Positions 1 through 7,213 of a DNA stretch of 47,813 bases are shown one piece after another (position 1 is the first letter of the stretch; each line of letters opens with the position of its first letter). The notes beneath the pieces are model-generated. The model had not been told where the DNA came from, ran no database searches, and saw nothing but the letters and a program-made list of their open reading frames with translations. This stretch comes from UBA11164 sp002420085 (GTDB lineage Bacteria > Pseudomonadota > Gammaproteobacteria > Xanthomonadales > Xanthomonadaceae), in NCBI GenBank assembly GCA_031976395.1, contig DALYLJ010000004.1:1-47813 (forward strand), in the 5' to 3' direction. A program made the translations under genes and the position numbers.

Positions 1-1
1 G

Positions 2-220
2 GCCGTCGCTGCCTCGGCCACTGAGGTCAGCGACACGGCCGTTGCCGCCGCGCCCGTCGTCGAAACTGCAACCACCGAGGCTGCGGCGAGCACGGCTACA
101 GCCGAGGCGGTTGCCACCGCTCCGGCGACCCCGGCGCGGCCAGCGTCGGCCGCTACGACTGGCGCGCGCGCACCGGTTGCCACCCCATGCGCCACCGGGG
201 CAGCCGCCGCGACCTGCTGA
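2..220 (+). CDS. C-terminal end of an Ala/Thr/Pro-rich protein (partial)
   Basis: An open frame runs in from the left edge and ends at TGA 218-220. The 72 visible residues are almost all Ala, Thr, Val, Pro and Ser with a few acids, and end in Ala-Ala-Thr-Cys. This low-complexity composition is typical of flexible tails on phasins, ribonuclease E-like proteins or envelope proteins, but no folded domain is visible, so I give no function. It converges with the lipid operon: only 14 bp separate its stop from the stop of the next gene. The frame is open to the edge, but a spurious frame in GC-rich DNA cannot be excluded. Confidence 0.5.
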   Translation, partial: AVAASATEVSDTAVAAAPVVETATTEAAASTATAEAVATAPATPARPASAATTGARAPVATPCATGAAAATC

Positions 221-234
221 ATCAAGTCCCTGAA

Positions 235-1275
235 TCAGGCGCGAGCGCGCTTGCCGAACCGGTAGTGGGCCACCTGCCACTGCCGGCCCTGCTGGTAGCC
301 GAACAGTTCGGCACAGGCCATCCAGAACATCCGCCAGCGCTGAGCCCAGCGTGCGGCCTCGGATTGCCCGTAGACATCGGCCAGCACCGCCAGCACCGCG
401 TCACGGTTGCGGTCCTGATTGGCCAGCCAGTGATCGGCAGTGCGTCGGTAGTGTTCGCCGGAGAGCAGCCAGCGTTGCTCGATGGCCAAACGGTCGGCGA
501 AATGCAGGAGGGTGTCGGCGGCCGGCATCAGACCACCGGTGAAGAAGTGCCGACCCATCCAGTTGTGCTCGCCCTCGGTCTCGAACGGATACATCAGATT
601 GCGGTGGCAGAAGATGTGGACGAACAGCTTGCCATCCTGGTTCAGCCAGTCGGCGATCCGGTCGAGCAGCCGGCCGTAGTTGCGCATGTGCTCGAACATC
701 TCGATCGAGATCACCCGGTCGAAGCGAGCGGCCGGCAGGTCGAGTTGATTGACGTCGCAGGTCAGGATCTCGATGTTGTCCAGGCCGCGCTGGCGAGCCT
801 GATCGAGGATGTGTTCGCGCTGGCTGGCCGAATTGGACACGCCGGTGATATGGGCATGCGGGAAGCGCTCGGCGATCCACAGCGTCGCCGAGCCCCAGCC
901 ACAGCCCAGTTCGAGGATGCGCTGGCCGTTGGCCAGTTCGGCCCGCTGCTCATAGAGGCGCAGCATCGCCAGTTCGGCCTGGTCGAGGGTTTCGCTGCCG
1001 GTCGGGTAGTAGCCGCTGCTGTATTTCAGGCGACCGCCCAGGCACAGTCGGAAGAAGGCCGCCGGTAGTTCGTAGTGCTGGGCATTGGCAGCCTCGGTCT
1101 CGATTGCGATCGGGCTGCTGCGCAGGCTTTCGAGCAGGTCGCGATAGCGACGATCCGAGGCGTCGCCATCGTGTCCGGCCTCTTCCCTCAGGCGCTGCCG
1201 ACACAGGTGACGGATACCGAGGCGGGTCAGGCGGTCGGGTACCAGGCCGCGTTCACAGAGTTCGATCAGTGACAT
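235..1275 (-). CDS. SAM-dependent methyltransferase, cyclopropane-fatty-acid synthase-like (CNMT-type)
   Basis: A 346-residue protein of the cyclopropane-fatty-acyl-phospholipid synthase superfamily. The SAM-binding motif I, ELGCGWGS, is at about residues 122-129 and the substrate-side signature KYSSGYY at 84-90. SIEMFEHM follows, and the C-terminal half has the EHNWMGRHFFTGG block seen in members that resemble plant coclaurine N-methyltransferases. Ser replaces the Cys of the E. coli Cfa YSCAY motif. It is the last gene of the minus-strand lipid operon, starting 6 bp after the DUF1295 gene, and is a paralogue of the longer methyltransferase at 2681-3979. Membership of the fold is clear. The substrate (unsaturated acyl chain or a small amine) is not determined by sequence, although the operon favours a lipid. 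Confidence 0.9.
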   Translation of the reverse strand: MSLIELCERGLVPDRLTRLGIRHLCRQRLREEAGHDGDASDRRYRDLLESLRSSPIAIETEAANAQHYELPAAFFRLCLGGRLKYSSGYYPTGSETLDQAELAMLRLYEQRAELANGQRILELGCGWGSATLWIAERFPHAHITGVSNSASQREHILDQARQRGLDNIEILTCDVNQLDLPAARFDRVISIEMFEHMRNYGRLLDRIADWLNQDGKLFVHIFCHRNLMYPFETEGEHNWMGRHFFTGGLMPAADTLLHFADRLAIEQRWLLSGEHYRRTADHWLANQDRNRDAVLAVLADVYGQSEAARWAQRWRMFWMACAELFGYQQGRQWQVAHYRFGKRARA

Positions 1276-1281
1276 GGGGAT

Positions 1282-2127
1282 TCAGGCGTCCGTGGGCGTG
1301 CCGCCGATGCGCTTCGGCGGCCAGGGAATGAAGGCCGAGACTTCACGCTGATAGCGGCGGTAGTCGTCGCCTCGGCTGCGCAGTGCCTGTGCTTCGGTGT
1401 AGGGGATGCCGGTGACCCGGTACAGGAATGCCAGCATCAGCACCGGTCCCGACCAGGCCAGCCAGGCATGTTCAGCGCCAATCGCGATCAGTGCGTAGGC
1501 AAACCAGTGCAGCCACTCGAAGAAATAATTCGGGTGTCGCGACCAGGCCCAGAGCCCTTCGCGGCAGGTCTTGCCCCGGTTGTCCGGGCGGGCACGAAAG
1601 CGTGCCAATTGCCGATCGGCCAGTGCCTCGCCGGACACCGAAACCAGCCAGATCAGCAGGGCCAGGGCCAGCCATCCGTTGAAACCTGACTGCGGGTTGC
1701 TGGCGGCGACCAGCATCGGCAAGGCGAACACCACGACGAACAGTGCCTGTGCCTGGAAAAACAGGAAGAACTTGCCCTGGTGGCCACGCCAGTGCTCGCG
1801 CAGGTAGCGATAGCGGCCGTCTTCCGGTTCGTGCAGGACGCGATCGAGGACGTGCAGGCACAGCCGGGCACCCCAGATGCCGCCCATCAACGCGACCAGC
1901 AGGCGTGGCAGGTCGGCGCCCTGTCCGGTGGCGCCGGCATACAGCGCGGCACCGGCCATCAGGGCGGCCCACACGGCATCGACATGGCCGGCATTGCCGA
2001 GCCGCCAGCTCAGTGCCCAGGTCGCGGTCATCACCAGGGCCGAGACCGCCCAGATGAGCAAAAGCTCGTTCGTTGGCATGGCAGCAAGCGTGTCCGCGAT
2101 CGTCTCGGTAATCATCTCGGTAATCAT
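1282..2127 (-). CDS. DUF1295 family membrane protein (steroid 5-alpha-reductase-like fold)
   Basis: A 281-residue polytopic membrane protein. The C-terminal half carries the family hallmark GLWAWSRHPNYFFEWLHW and ends with DDYRRYQREVSAFIPWPP, as in DUF1295 and the related 3-oxo-5-alpha-steroid 4-dehydrogenase/ICMT-like enzymes that reduce or methylate lipids in the membrane. I chose ATG 2127 because it overlaps the stop of the preceding gene as ATGA, the coupling used through this operon. A longer reading to 2403 would run through the upstream gene and is not credible. The family regularly accompanies Cfa-like methyltransferases, so a role in modifying or reducing an acyl chain is likely but inferred. 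Confidence 0.88.
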   Translation of the reverse strand: MITEMITETIADTLAAMPTNELLLIWAVSALVMTATWALSWRLGNAGHVDAVWAALMAGAALYAGATGQGADLPRLLVALMGGIWGARLCLHVLDRVLHEPEDGRYRYLREHWRGHQGKFFLFFQAQALFVVVFALPMLVAASNPQSGFNGWLALALLIWLVSVSGEALADRQLARFRARPDNRGKTCREGLWAWSRHPNYFFEWLHWFAYALIAIGAEHAWLAWSGPVLMLAFLYRVTGIPYTEAQALRSRGDDYRRYQREVSAFIPWPPKRIGGTPTDA

Positions 2128-2684
2128 GGCCGGCTCACCGGCAAGGGAGCGAATGGCCTTGGCAACGCCCGGCCCACGGCATACAGCAGTGGCACCAGCA
2201 GACCCCAGCTCAGTGCCAGGGCGAACAGGATGCGACCGGTCGGAGCAGCCAGCACGACGGCCGAAAACGCCCGTTCGGCAGCCAGGTAGGCGAGCGGGCC
2301 GCCGAGGCCGCCGAATGCCATTGCCAGCCACAGCCGCTCGCGCAGGAAGGCGAGCGAGTGATTGAGAGTCAGTGCGAAGCCGACCCACAGGGCCATGATC
2401 CATCCCGGAGCGATGCCCTCCAGTGGCCAGGGATGTGGATAGCTCAACCAGCCCAGACGCAGCCAGAGTGTGTCCAGAACCAGGCCGATCGGCAGGGCCA
2501 GTGCCAGCAGTCGCAGGTCGTCACTGCGCCGGCCGCCGAAGCGAAGGGTCACGATCGTGAACAGCACCGCCAGCAGTGGGCCGAGCCAGACCAGGCCGAC
2601 GCCGGCCGACCAGACCGTTGCCAACCAGAACCCCTGGAATCCCACGGCATTGGCGATCGGCCCGCCCAGCCAGTGGCGGCTCAT
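2124..2684 (-). CDS. DUF2878 family integral membrane protein
   Basis: A 186-residue hydrophobic protein with about five or six predicted membrane segments and the DUF2878-like pattern of a long, Leu/Ala-rich bundle with LGWLSYPHPWPLEGIAPGWI between helices. Its ATG (2684-2682) lies five bases from the assembly gap, and its TGA overlaps the DUF1295 start as ATGA. As read, its own start also overlaps the last in-frame TGA of the upstream methyltransferase (2683-2681), but that link crosses the Ns and so is only nominal. From memory, DUF2878 genes sit next to cfa/DUF1365/flavin-oxidase genes in Vibrio and Shewanella. The biochemical role is unknown. Confidence 0.82.
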   Translation of the reverse strand: MSRHWLGGPIANAVGFQGFWLATVWSAGVGLVWLGPLLAVLFTIVTLRFGGRRSDDLRLLALALPIGLVLDTLWLRLGWLSYPHPWPLEGIAPGWIMALWVGFALTLNHSLAFLRERLWLAMAFGGLGGPLAYLAAERAFSAVVLAAPTGRILFALALSWGLLVPLLYAVGRALPRPFAPLPVSRP

Positions 2685-3979
2685 GTCGNNNNNNNNNNCC
2701 CGCCAGACAACTCGCGGCGGCGATTGCCGGGCCGAGCGAACAGCATCTGGGCGGTGCTGATCGAACGCTCGATGAATCCGCCCTCGCAGTAGCACAGGTA
2801 GAACTCCCACATCCGCGCGAAGCGTGGGTCGTAGCCGAGCGTGCGCAGCGCTTCGCGTTGCGCCAGGAAGCGGCGGCGCCAATGGTTCAGGGTCAGGGCA
2901 TAGCTCGGCCCGATGTCGAGCAGATCGACCAGGCGCAGGTCGCTGGCACGCGCGGCGGCCGAGACGATCGCGCTGACCGACGGAATGAAACTGCCGGGGA
3001 AGATGTGCCGCTTGATGAAGTCCACCTCGCGCAGGGCCTTGTGATAGCGCCGATCCTCGATGGTGATCGCCTGGATCAGGGCCAGACCGTTCGGTTGCAG
3101 CAGTCGGCCGCACTGGCGCAGGTAGGTTTCGAGGTAGTGGTGGCCGACGGCCTCGATCATCTCGATCGAAACCAGTTTGTCGAATTGGCCCTCCAGAACA
3201 CGATAGTCGTCGAGCAGCAGGGTGACCCGTTCGGACAGTCCGGCGGCCTGGACCCGTTGCCGGGCCAGGGTGTGCTGTTCGTGCGAGATGGTGGTGGAGA
3301 CCACGTGACAGCCGAAGCGCCCGGCCGCGTGGATGGCGAAGCCGCCCCAGCCGGTGCCGATTTCCACGACCCGGTCGTCGGGGCCGAGTTCGAGCTGTCG
3401 GCAGATTCGTTCGAGCTTGTTGAACTGTGCCTGTTCCAGGGTTTGTCCGGGCTGCTCGAACAGCGCCGAGGAATACATCATCGTCGCGTCGAGGAAGGCG
3501 GCGAACAGATCATTGCCGAGGTCGTAGTGGGCGGCGATGTTGCGCCGACTGCCGCCGATGCTGTTGCGGCGCAATGCATGCCAGGCTTTCAGCAGGGCGG
3601 CACCGATCCGGGCCGGGCCGGACTCCATGGCATCGAGCAACTCGCGGTTGCGCACCAGCAGACGGACCAGACCGACCAGGTCGTCGCAGCGCCAGTGGCC
3701 GTCCATGTACGATTCGCCGGCACCGACGCTGCCGGAAAACGCCACTCGGCGGTAGAACTCGGGGTCGTCCACCCGCAGCCGGATCGGGCCGATCGGGTCG
3801 TCAGCCTGGCTGCGGCCGAGCATGACCGTACCGAGCGGGTCGGTCAGTTCCAGCGAGCCGCGCAGGTCCGAGAGGGTGGCGATCAGCCGGCGTCGCAGAA
3901 AGCGCAGTTCGGAACCGAAGTCGGTGCCTGTGCGGTCGCGGGCGACACGGTGGTGCAGCGAGTCGGTCGGCATGTTCAT
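2681..3979 (-). CDS. cfa: Cyclopropane-fatty-acyl-phospholipid synthase-family methyltransferase (3' end crosses assembly gap)
   Basis: About 426 residues are readable before the N run; the nominal frame stays open through 10 Ns to TGA 2683-2681. The SAM motif EIGTGWGG is at 206-213, ISHEQHTLARQR follows, and SIEMIEAVGHHYLETY is at 271-286. Family members transfer a methyl group from SAM to the double bond of phospholipid acyl chains at the inner membrane. Two active-site positions differ from E. coli Cfa: Ser171 stands where the bicarbonate-ligand Cys is (YSCA becomes YSSA), and Gln303 replaces the His of LLHTI. This suggests a methylase chemistry distinct from plain cyclopropanation. ATG 3979 overlaps the DUF1365 stop as ATGA. 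The C terminus is uncertain because of the gap. Confidence 0.9.
   Translation of the reverse strand: MNMPTDSLHHRVARDRTGTDFGSELRFLRRRLIATLSDLRGSLELTDPLGTVMLGRSQADDPIGPIRLRVDDPEFYRRVAFSGSVGAGESYMDGHWRCDDLVGLVRLLVRNRELLDAMESGPARIGAALLKAWHALRRNSIGGSRRNIAAHYDLGNDLFAAFLDATMMYSSALFEQPGQTLEQAQFNKLERICRQLELGPDDRVVEIGTGWGGFAIHAAGRFGCHVVSTTISHEQHTLARQRVQAAGLSERVTLLLDDYRVLEGQFDKLVSIEMIEAVGHHYLETYLRQCGRLLQPNGLALIQAITIEDRRYHKALREVDFIKRHIFPGSFIPSVSAIVSAAARASDLRLVDLLDIGPSYALTLNHWRRRFLAQREALRTLGYDPRFARMWEFYLCYCEGGFIERSISTAQMLFARPGNRRRELSGGXXXXT
2689..2698. other. Assembly gap (10 Ns)
   Basis: Ten undetermined bases sit between the methyltransferase gene and the DUF2878 start. A round number of Ns usually marks a scaffold join of unknown true size. 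The last codons of the methyltransferase, and possibly additional sequence or a whole gene (a DUF3833 gene is sometimes found in such clusters), may be missing here. Confidence 0.98.
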
Positions 3980-4806
3980 GGTCGGAGGTCTCGATGGACG
4001 TTGCTGATGGGGTTGGCTTCGGGGCGATGCGCGCGGCTGTCGCAAGCGTGTCGCTGGCGCGGGTGATCGAATACCGGCGTGCCCTTCAGCCACAGGCGCA
4101 GTGCCTGCCAGTGGATGCCGAGCAGGATGCGGGCCGTCATGGCTGGATGGCGCAGCAAGGCCATTGCCAGTGACGCACCGGTGATCGCGCGGCGTTCGAG
4201 GACGAGTGTGGCGTCGAAGCGATGACCCTCGGCCTCGACCTGCATGTGGCTGCGCAGGGCGGCGCCGGGTGGGGTGAACCGCCAGTCGTAGCGACACTCG
4301 ATCGGCAGGAACGGGGATACGTGGAAGGTTTTGTCGAAGCGCCAGTGCAGGGCAGCGCCGTGGCGATCGGCACGGTCGGCAGCCAGCACCTCGACATGAC
4401 GTTCGTGCCAGGGCGTATTGCTGATCTCGGCCATGATCCAGTCGAGTGTGCCGTCGTCCTTTCGGAAGCCGTAGTAGAAACTGACCGGATTGAAGCAATG
4501 GCCGAAGTAGCGCAGATGGGTGAGCAGCCGGATCGGCCCGTCCGGTCGGCGACCGAGGTGATCGGTTACGGTCCGGCGCACCGCTTCGTCGAGGCTGATC
4601 CGTGGATCGCCGTGATAATCACTGCGCCGGAAGCAGGCCAGGTTGCCACGCTCCAGCGACCATAGCCAGCGTCCGGCAAAGACCCGATCCAGTTCGGCCA
4701 GATCGAGGTACATCATGAACAGCCGATAGCGGAACCGGTGGTCGCATGGCGCCTGCCGGCGATGCCTGAGCCAGCCGACGTAGAGCGCGCTTGCCATCGT
4801 CGTCAT
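3976..4806 (-). CDS. DUF1365 domain-containing protein
   Basis: About 276 residues. Family features are the N-terminal LYVGWLRHRR..P..HRFRYRLFMMYLDL, then RLLTHLRYFGHCFNPVSFYY, then AEISNTPWHERH, and a Lys-Thr-Phe-His-Val-Ser-Pro-Phe motif. DUF1365 proteins are almost always encoded beside a flavin amine-oxidase-like protein and a Cfa-like methyltransferase, exactly as here, and are thought to act on the same modified fatty acids; the reaction is not established by sequence. I prefer ATG 4806 because it overlaps the upstream stop as ATGA; ATG 4812 is the alternative and adds two residues. The 3' end overlaps the methyltransferase start by 4 bp. Confidence 0.9.
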   Translation of the reverse strand: MTTMASALYVGWLRHRRQAPCDHRFRYRLFMMYLDLAELDRVFAGRWLWSLERGNLACFRRSDYHGDPRISLDEAVRRTVTDHLGRRPDGPIRLLTHLRYFGHCFNPVSFYYGFRKDDGTLDWIMAEISNTPWHERHVEVLAADRADRHGAALHWRFDKTFHVSPFLPIECRYDWRFTPPGAALRSHMQVEAEGHRFDATLVLERRAITGASLAMALLRHPAMTARILLGIHWQALRLWLKGTPVFDHPRQRHACDSRAHRPEANPISNVHRDLRP

Positions 4807-6062
4807 GGCCATTCGACGCCGAGTGAGCGGGCCACGTCGACCGCACTGCGTAGGCCATCCTCGTGGAAGCCGAAGCCCCAGCCGGCGCCGGCATAGTGGA
4901 TGCGGTCGCAGCCGTCGATCTCGGCGCGCCGCGCCTGGGCGGCGACCGAGCCATGGCTGTACAGCGGGTGCCGATAACGCATCCGTGCAATCACCCGGTC
5001 CGGATCGATTCGGTCGGTGCGGCCGAGGGTCACCACCAGCGGTTCGGGCGCATCCAGCGATTGCAGCAGGTTCATGCAGTAGCTGACCGTGCAGGGCTGG
5101 CCTGGATCAGGGGCGACGTAGGCGTTCCATGCCGACCATGCGGTGGGTCGGCTCGGCAGCAGGGTGGCATCGCGATGCAGGACGGTGTCGTTGTCCTGGT
5201 AGTGAATCGCAGACAATACCTCGCGCTCGATGGCACTCGGCGCGTCGAGCAGGGCCAGGGCGGTATCGGCATGGCAGGCGAGCACGACGCGATCGAAGTG
5301 ATCCTCGCCGGTCGCCGAGCGGACCGCGACTGCCGTCGGTTCACGCCGAACCCGTTCGACCGGTTCACCGAGCCGGACTTCGACCGGACAGGGTCGCCCT
5401 CGCCAATCGTTGACCAGTGCGTCGATGTAGCGCGCCGAGCCACCGACCACGACCCGCCAGGGCGGACGTTGGCCGAGATTGAGCATCTGGTGCTGGGCCA
5501 TGAAGCGAACCAGATAGCGCGCAGGAAAATCGCGGATCCGTTCGGCCGGTGATGACCACAGCGCTGAGGCCATCGGGATCAGATGGGCGTCGGCAAACAG
5601 GCTGCCGTAGCCACCCTGATCCAGGTATTCGCCCAGGGTTGGACCCGGCTCCGGATCGCTCAGCAGGGCTGGGGCATTCCGGTAGAACCGGGCGATATCG
5701 AGCAGCATCCGCCAGAACCGCGGTGAGACCAGGTTGCGACGTTGGCAGAACAGGCGGTCGAGGTCGGTGGCGGCATATTCCAACCCGAGTCCGGGCGCCT
5801 GCACCGAAAAGCTCATGGTGGTCGGCTGGCTGGCCACCCCCAGTTGCTCGAACAGACGAGTCAGCCGTGGGTAGTTGTCCGGATTGAACACGATGAAGCC
5901 GCTGTCCACCGAGTAGTGGCGGCCGGCCAGTTCGACCGTGTGGGTGTGGGTATGACCGCCGAGTCGAGTGTCGCGCTCGTACAGGGTGACCTGATGTCGT
6001 TGCGACAGCAGCCAGGCCGAGCCCAGCCCGGCGATGCCCGAGCCGATCACTGCAATTCTCAT
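4803..6062 (-). CDS. FAD/NAD(P)-dependent oxidoreductase, COG2907 amine-oxidase-like
   Basis: A 419-residue flavoprotein. The N-terminal Rossmann dinucleotide motif GSGIAGLGSAW is followed by ERDTRLGGHTHT, the phytoene-desaturase/amine-oxidase pattern. The C terminus has IHYAGAGWGFGFHEDG, the second FAD contact. SGFIVFNPDNYP and ASALWSSP are typical of the COG2907 'predicted NAD/FAD-binding' family. In Rhodobacter, flavoproteins of such operons have been linked to desaturation of methylated fatty acids on the way to furan fatty acids; I infer a similar oxidation here. The gene is coupled on both sides by 4-bp ATGA overlaps (with the desaturase upstream and DUF1365 downstream). Confidence 0.92.
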   Translation of the reverse strand: MRIAVIGSGIAGLGSAWLLSQRHQVTLYERDTRLGGHTHTHTVELAGRHYSVDSGFIVFNPDNYPRLTRLFEQLGVASQPTTMSFSVQAPGLGLEYAATDLDRLFCQRRNLVSPRFWRMLLDIARFYRNAPALLSDPEPGPTLGEYLDQGGYGSLFADAHLIPMASALWSSPAERIRDFPARYLVRFMAQHQMLNLGQRPPWRVVVGGSARYIDALVNDWRGRPCPVEVRLGEPVERVRREPTAVAVRSATGEDHFDRVVLACHADTALALLDAPSAIEREVLSAIHYQDNDTVLHRDATLLPSRPTAWSAWNAYVAPDPGQPCTVSYCMNLLQSLDAPEPLVVTLGRTDRIDPDRVIARMRYRHPLYSHGSVAAQARRAEIDGCDRIHYAGAGWGFGFHEDGLRSAVDVARSLGVEWP

Positions 6063-7057
6063 GATTGCTGCTCCGGGCGCGCCGTCCGCAGTGCGTCCGG
6101 CACCGGTTTGAGATCCCAGATCAGGCCAAGCCAGGCCAGCAGTCGCAGCAGCCCATAGGTGATGTCGATTTCGTACCAGGCGAAGCCCTGGCGGGCCGAG
6201 CCTGGGAAGTGATGGTGGTTGTTGTGCCAGCCCTCGCCGAACGTGAGCAGGGCCAGCACTGCGTTGTTGCGGCTGTTGTCGCGGGTGGCGAAGCGCCGGC
6301 TGCCCCAGCGATGGGCCAGCGAGTTGATTGTCACGGTGGCGTGGAACAGGGCGACGGTCGAGATGAAGAAGCCCCAGACCAGCAGTTGCGGTCCGTTGGT
6401 GGCCAGTTCGGGATGATGGTCATGCAGCCAGTCGCCGAGCAGGAACAGGGCGGTGGCCAGGGCGATCGGTGCGGCGATGTCGAAGCGGTCGAGCCAGCGC
6501 AGTTCCGGATAGCCGTTCAGATCGGGCAGGGAGCCCTGCCTGCCGCGATAGCCGCGTTCGCTCAGGAACCAGCCCATGTGGCTCCAGAAGAACCCGCGCT
6601 GGAGTGGTGAGTGTGGATCGAGTTCGGTGTCGGAATGACGGTGGTGATCGCGATGGTGACCGGCCCACCACAGCGGGCCGCGCTGGACACTGGTCGCGCC
6701 GAGCAGGGCGAACACGAACTGCATGGCGCGCGAGGTCTTGAATGCCTTGTGCGAGAAGTACCGGTGGTAGAAGCCGGTGATCGCGAACATGCGCAGTGCA
6801 TACAGGCCGAGCGCAGTCGCCAGCGCAAATCCGGAGACCCCGACCCAGAACACCGCCAGACAGGCCAGATGCATGGCGATGAACGGCAGCACGCGCAGCC
6901 AGTCGATCCGGTCCGGGACATCGTTGGCGATGCGCTGGCCGATCTCGGTGCCGGCGGCGAAATCCGGGTCGCTGTCGGCGCTGTCGAACCAGCGGCGCAC
7001 GGCGCGACTCAGGGTGAGCGCCGCGCGTCGTAGGCGGCTGGGGCGAATTTCGTTCAT
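6059..7057 (-). CDS. Acyl-lipid/acyl-CoA fatty acid desaturase, membrane di-iron
   Basis: A 332-residue integral membrane desaturase with the three His boxes of the delta-9 (Ole1/SCD/DesC) family: HRYFSH at 98-103, HHRDHH at 134-139 and HNNHHHF at 278-284, placed between paired hydrophobic segments. It inserts a double bond into a fatty acyl chain using O2 and electrons from a reductase. This would supply the unsaturated chain that the downstream methyltransferases need. It is the first gene of the seven-gene operon. ATG 7057 is chosen over an in-frame TTG at 7066. The 3' end overlaps the flavoprotein start as ATGA. No sigma/ChrR pair lies beside it, so its regulator is not visible. Confidence 0.93.
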   Translation of the reverse strand: MNEIRPSRLRRAALTLSRAVRRWFDSADSDPDFAAGTEIGQRIANDVPDRIDWLRVLPFIAMHLACLAVFWVGVSGFALATALGLYALRMFAITGFYHRYFSHKAFKTSRAMQFVFALLGATSVQRGPLWWAGHHRDHHRHSDTELDPHSPLQRGFFWSHMGWFLSERGYRGRQGSLPDLNGYPELRWLDRFDIAAPIALATALFLLGDWLHDHHPELATNGPQLLVWGFFISTVALFHATVTINSLAHRWGSRRFATRDNSRNNAVLALLTFGEGWHNNHHHFPGSARQGFAWYEIDITYGLLRLLAWLGLIWDLKPVPDALRTARPEQQS

Positions 7058-7213
7058 GAAGATCAAGATGCCGCGCCGGCAGTGATGGGGCAGTGAACCC
7101 GAGTGGCCACGGCAGTGGCTTGGCGCTGGGTGCTGGGTTGTGCGATCCTTGCCGGGTTTTCAAAGTGGTCCGGTGGCTTGACCGGCCGGGCCCACGATCG
7201 TGGGGAAGTCTCG

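Noticed and set aside
2124..3113. 329-codon reading of DUF2878 extended through the N run
   Set aside because: The extension overlaps the methyltransferase in another frame and depends on undetermined bases; ATG 2684 gives a complete membrane protein.
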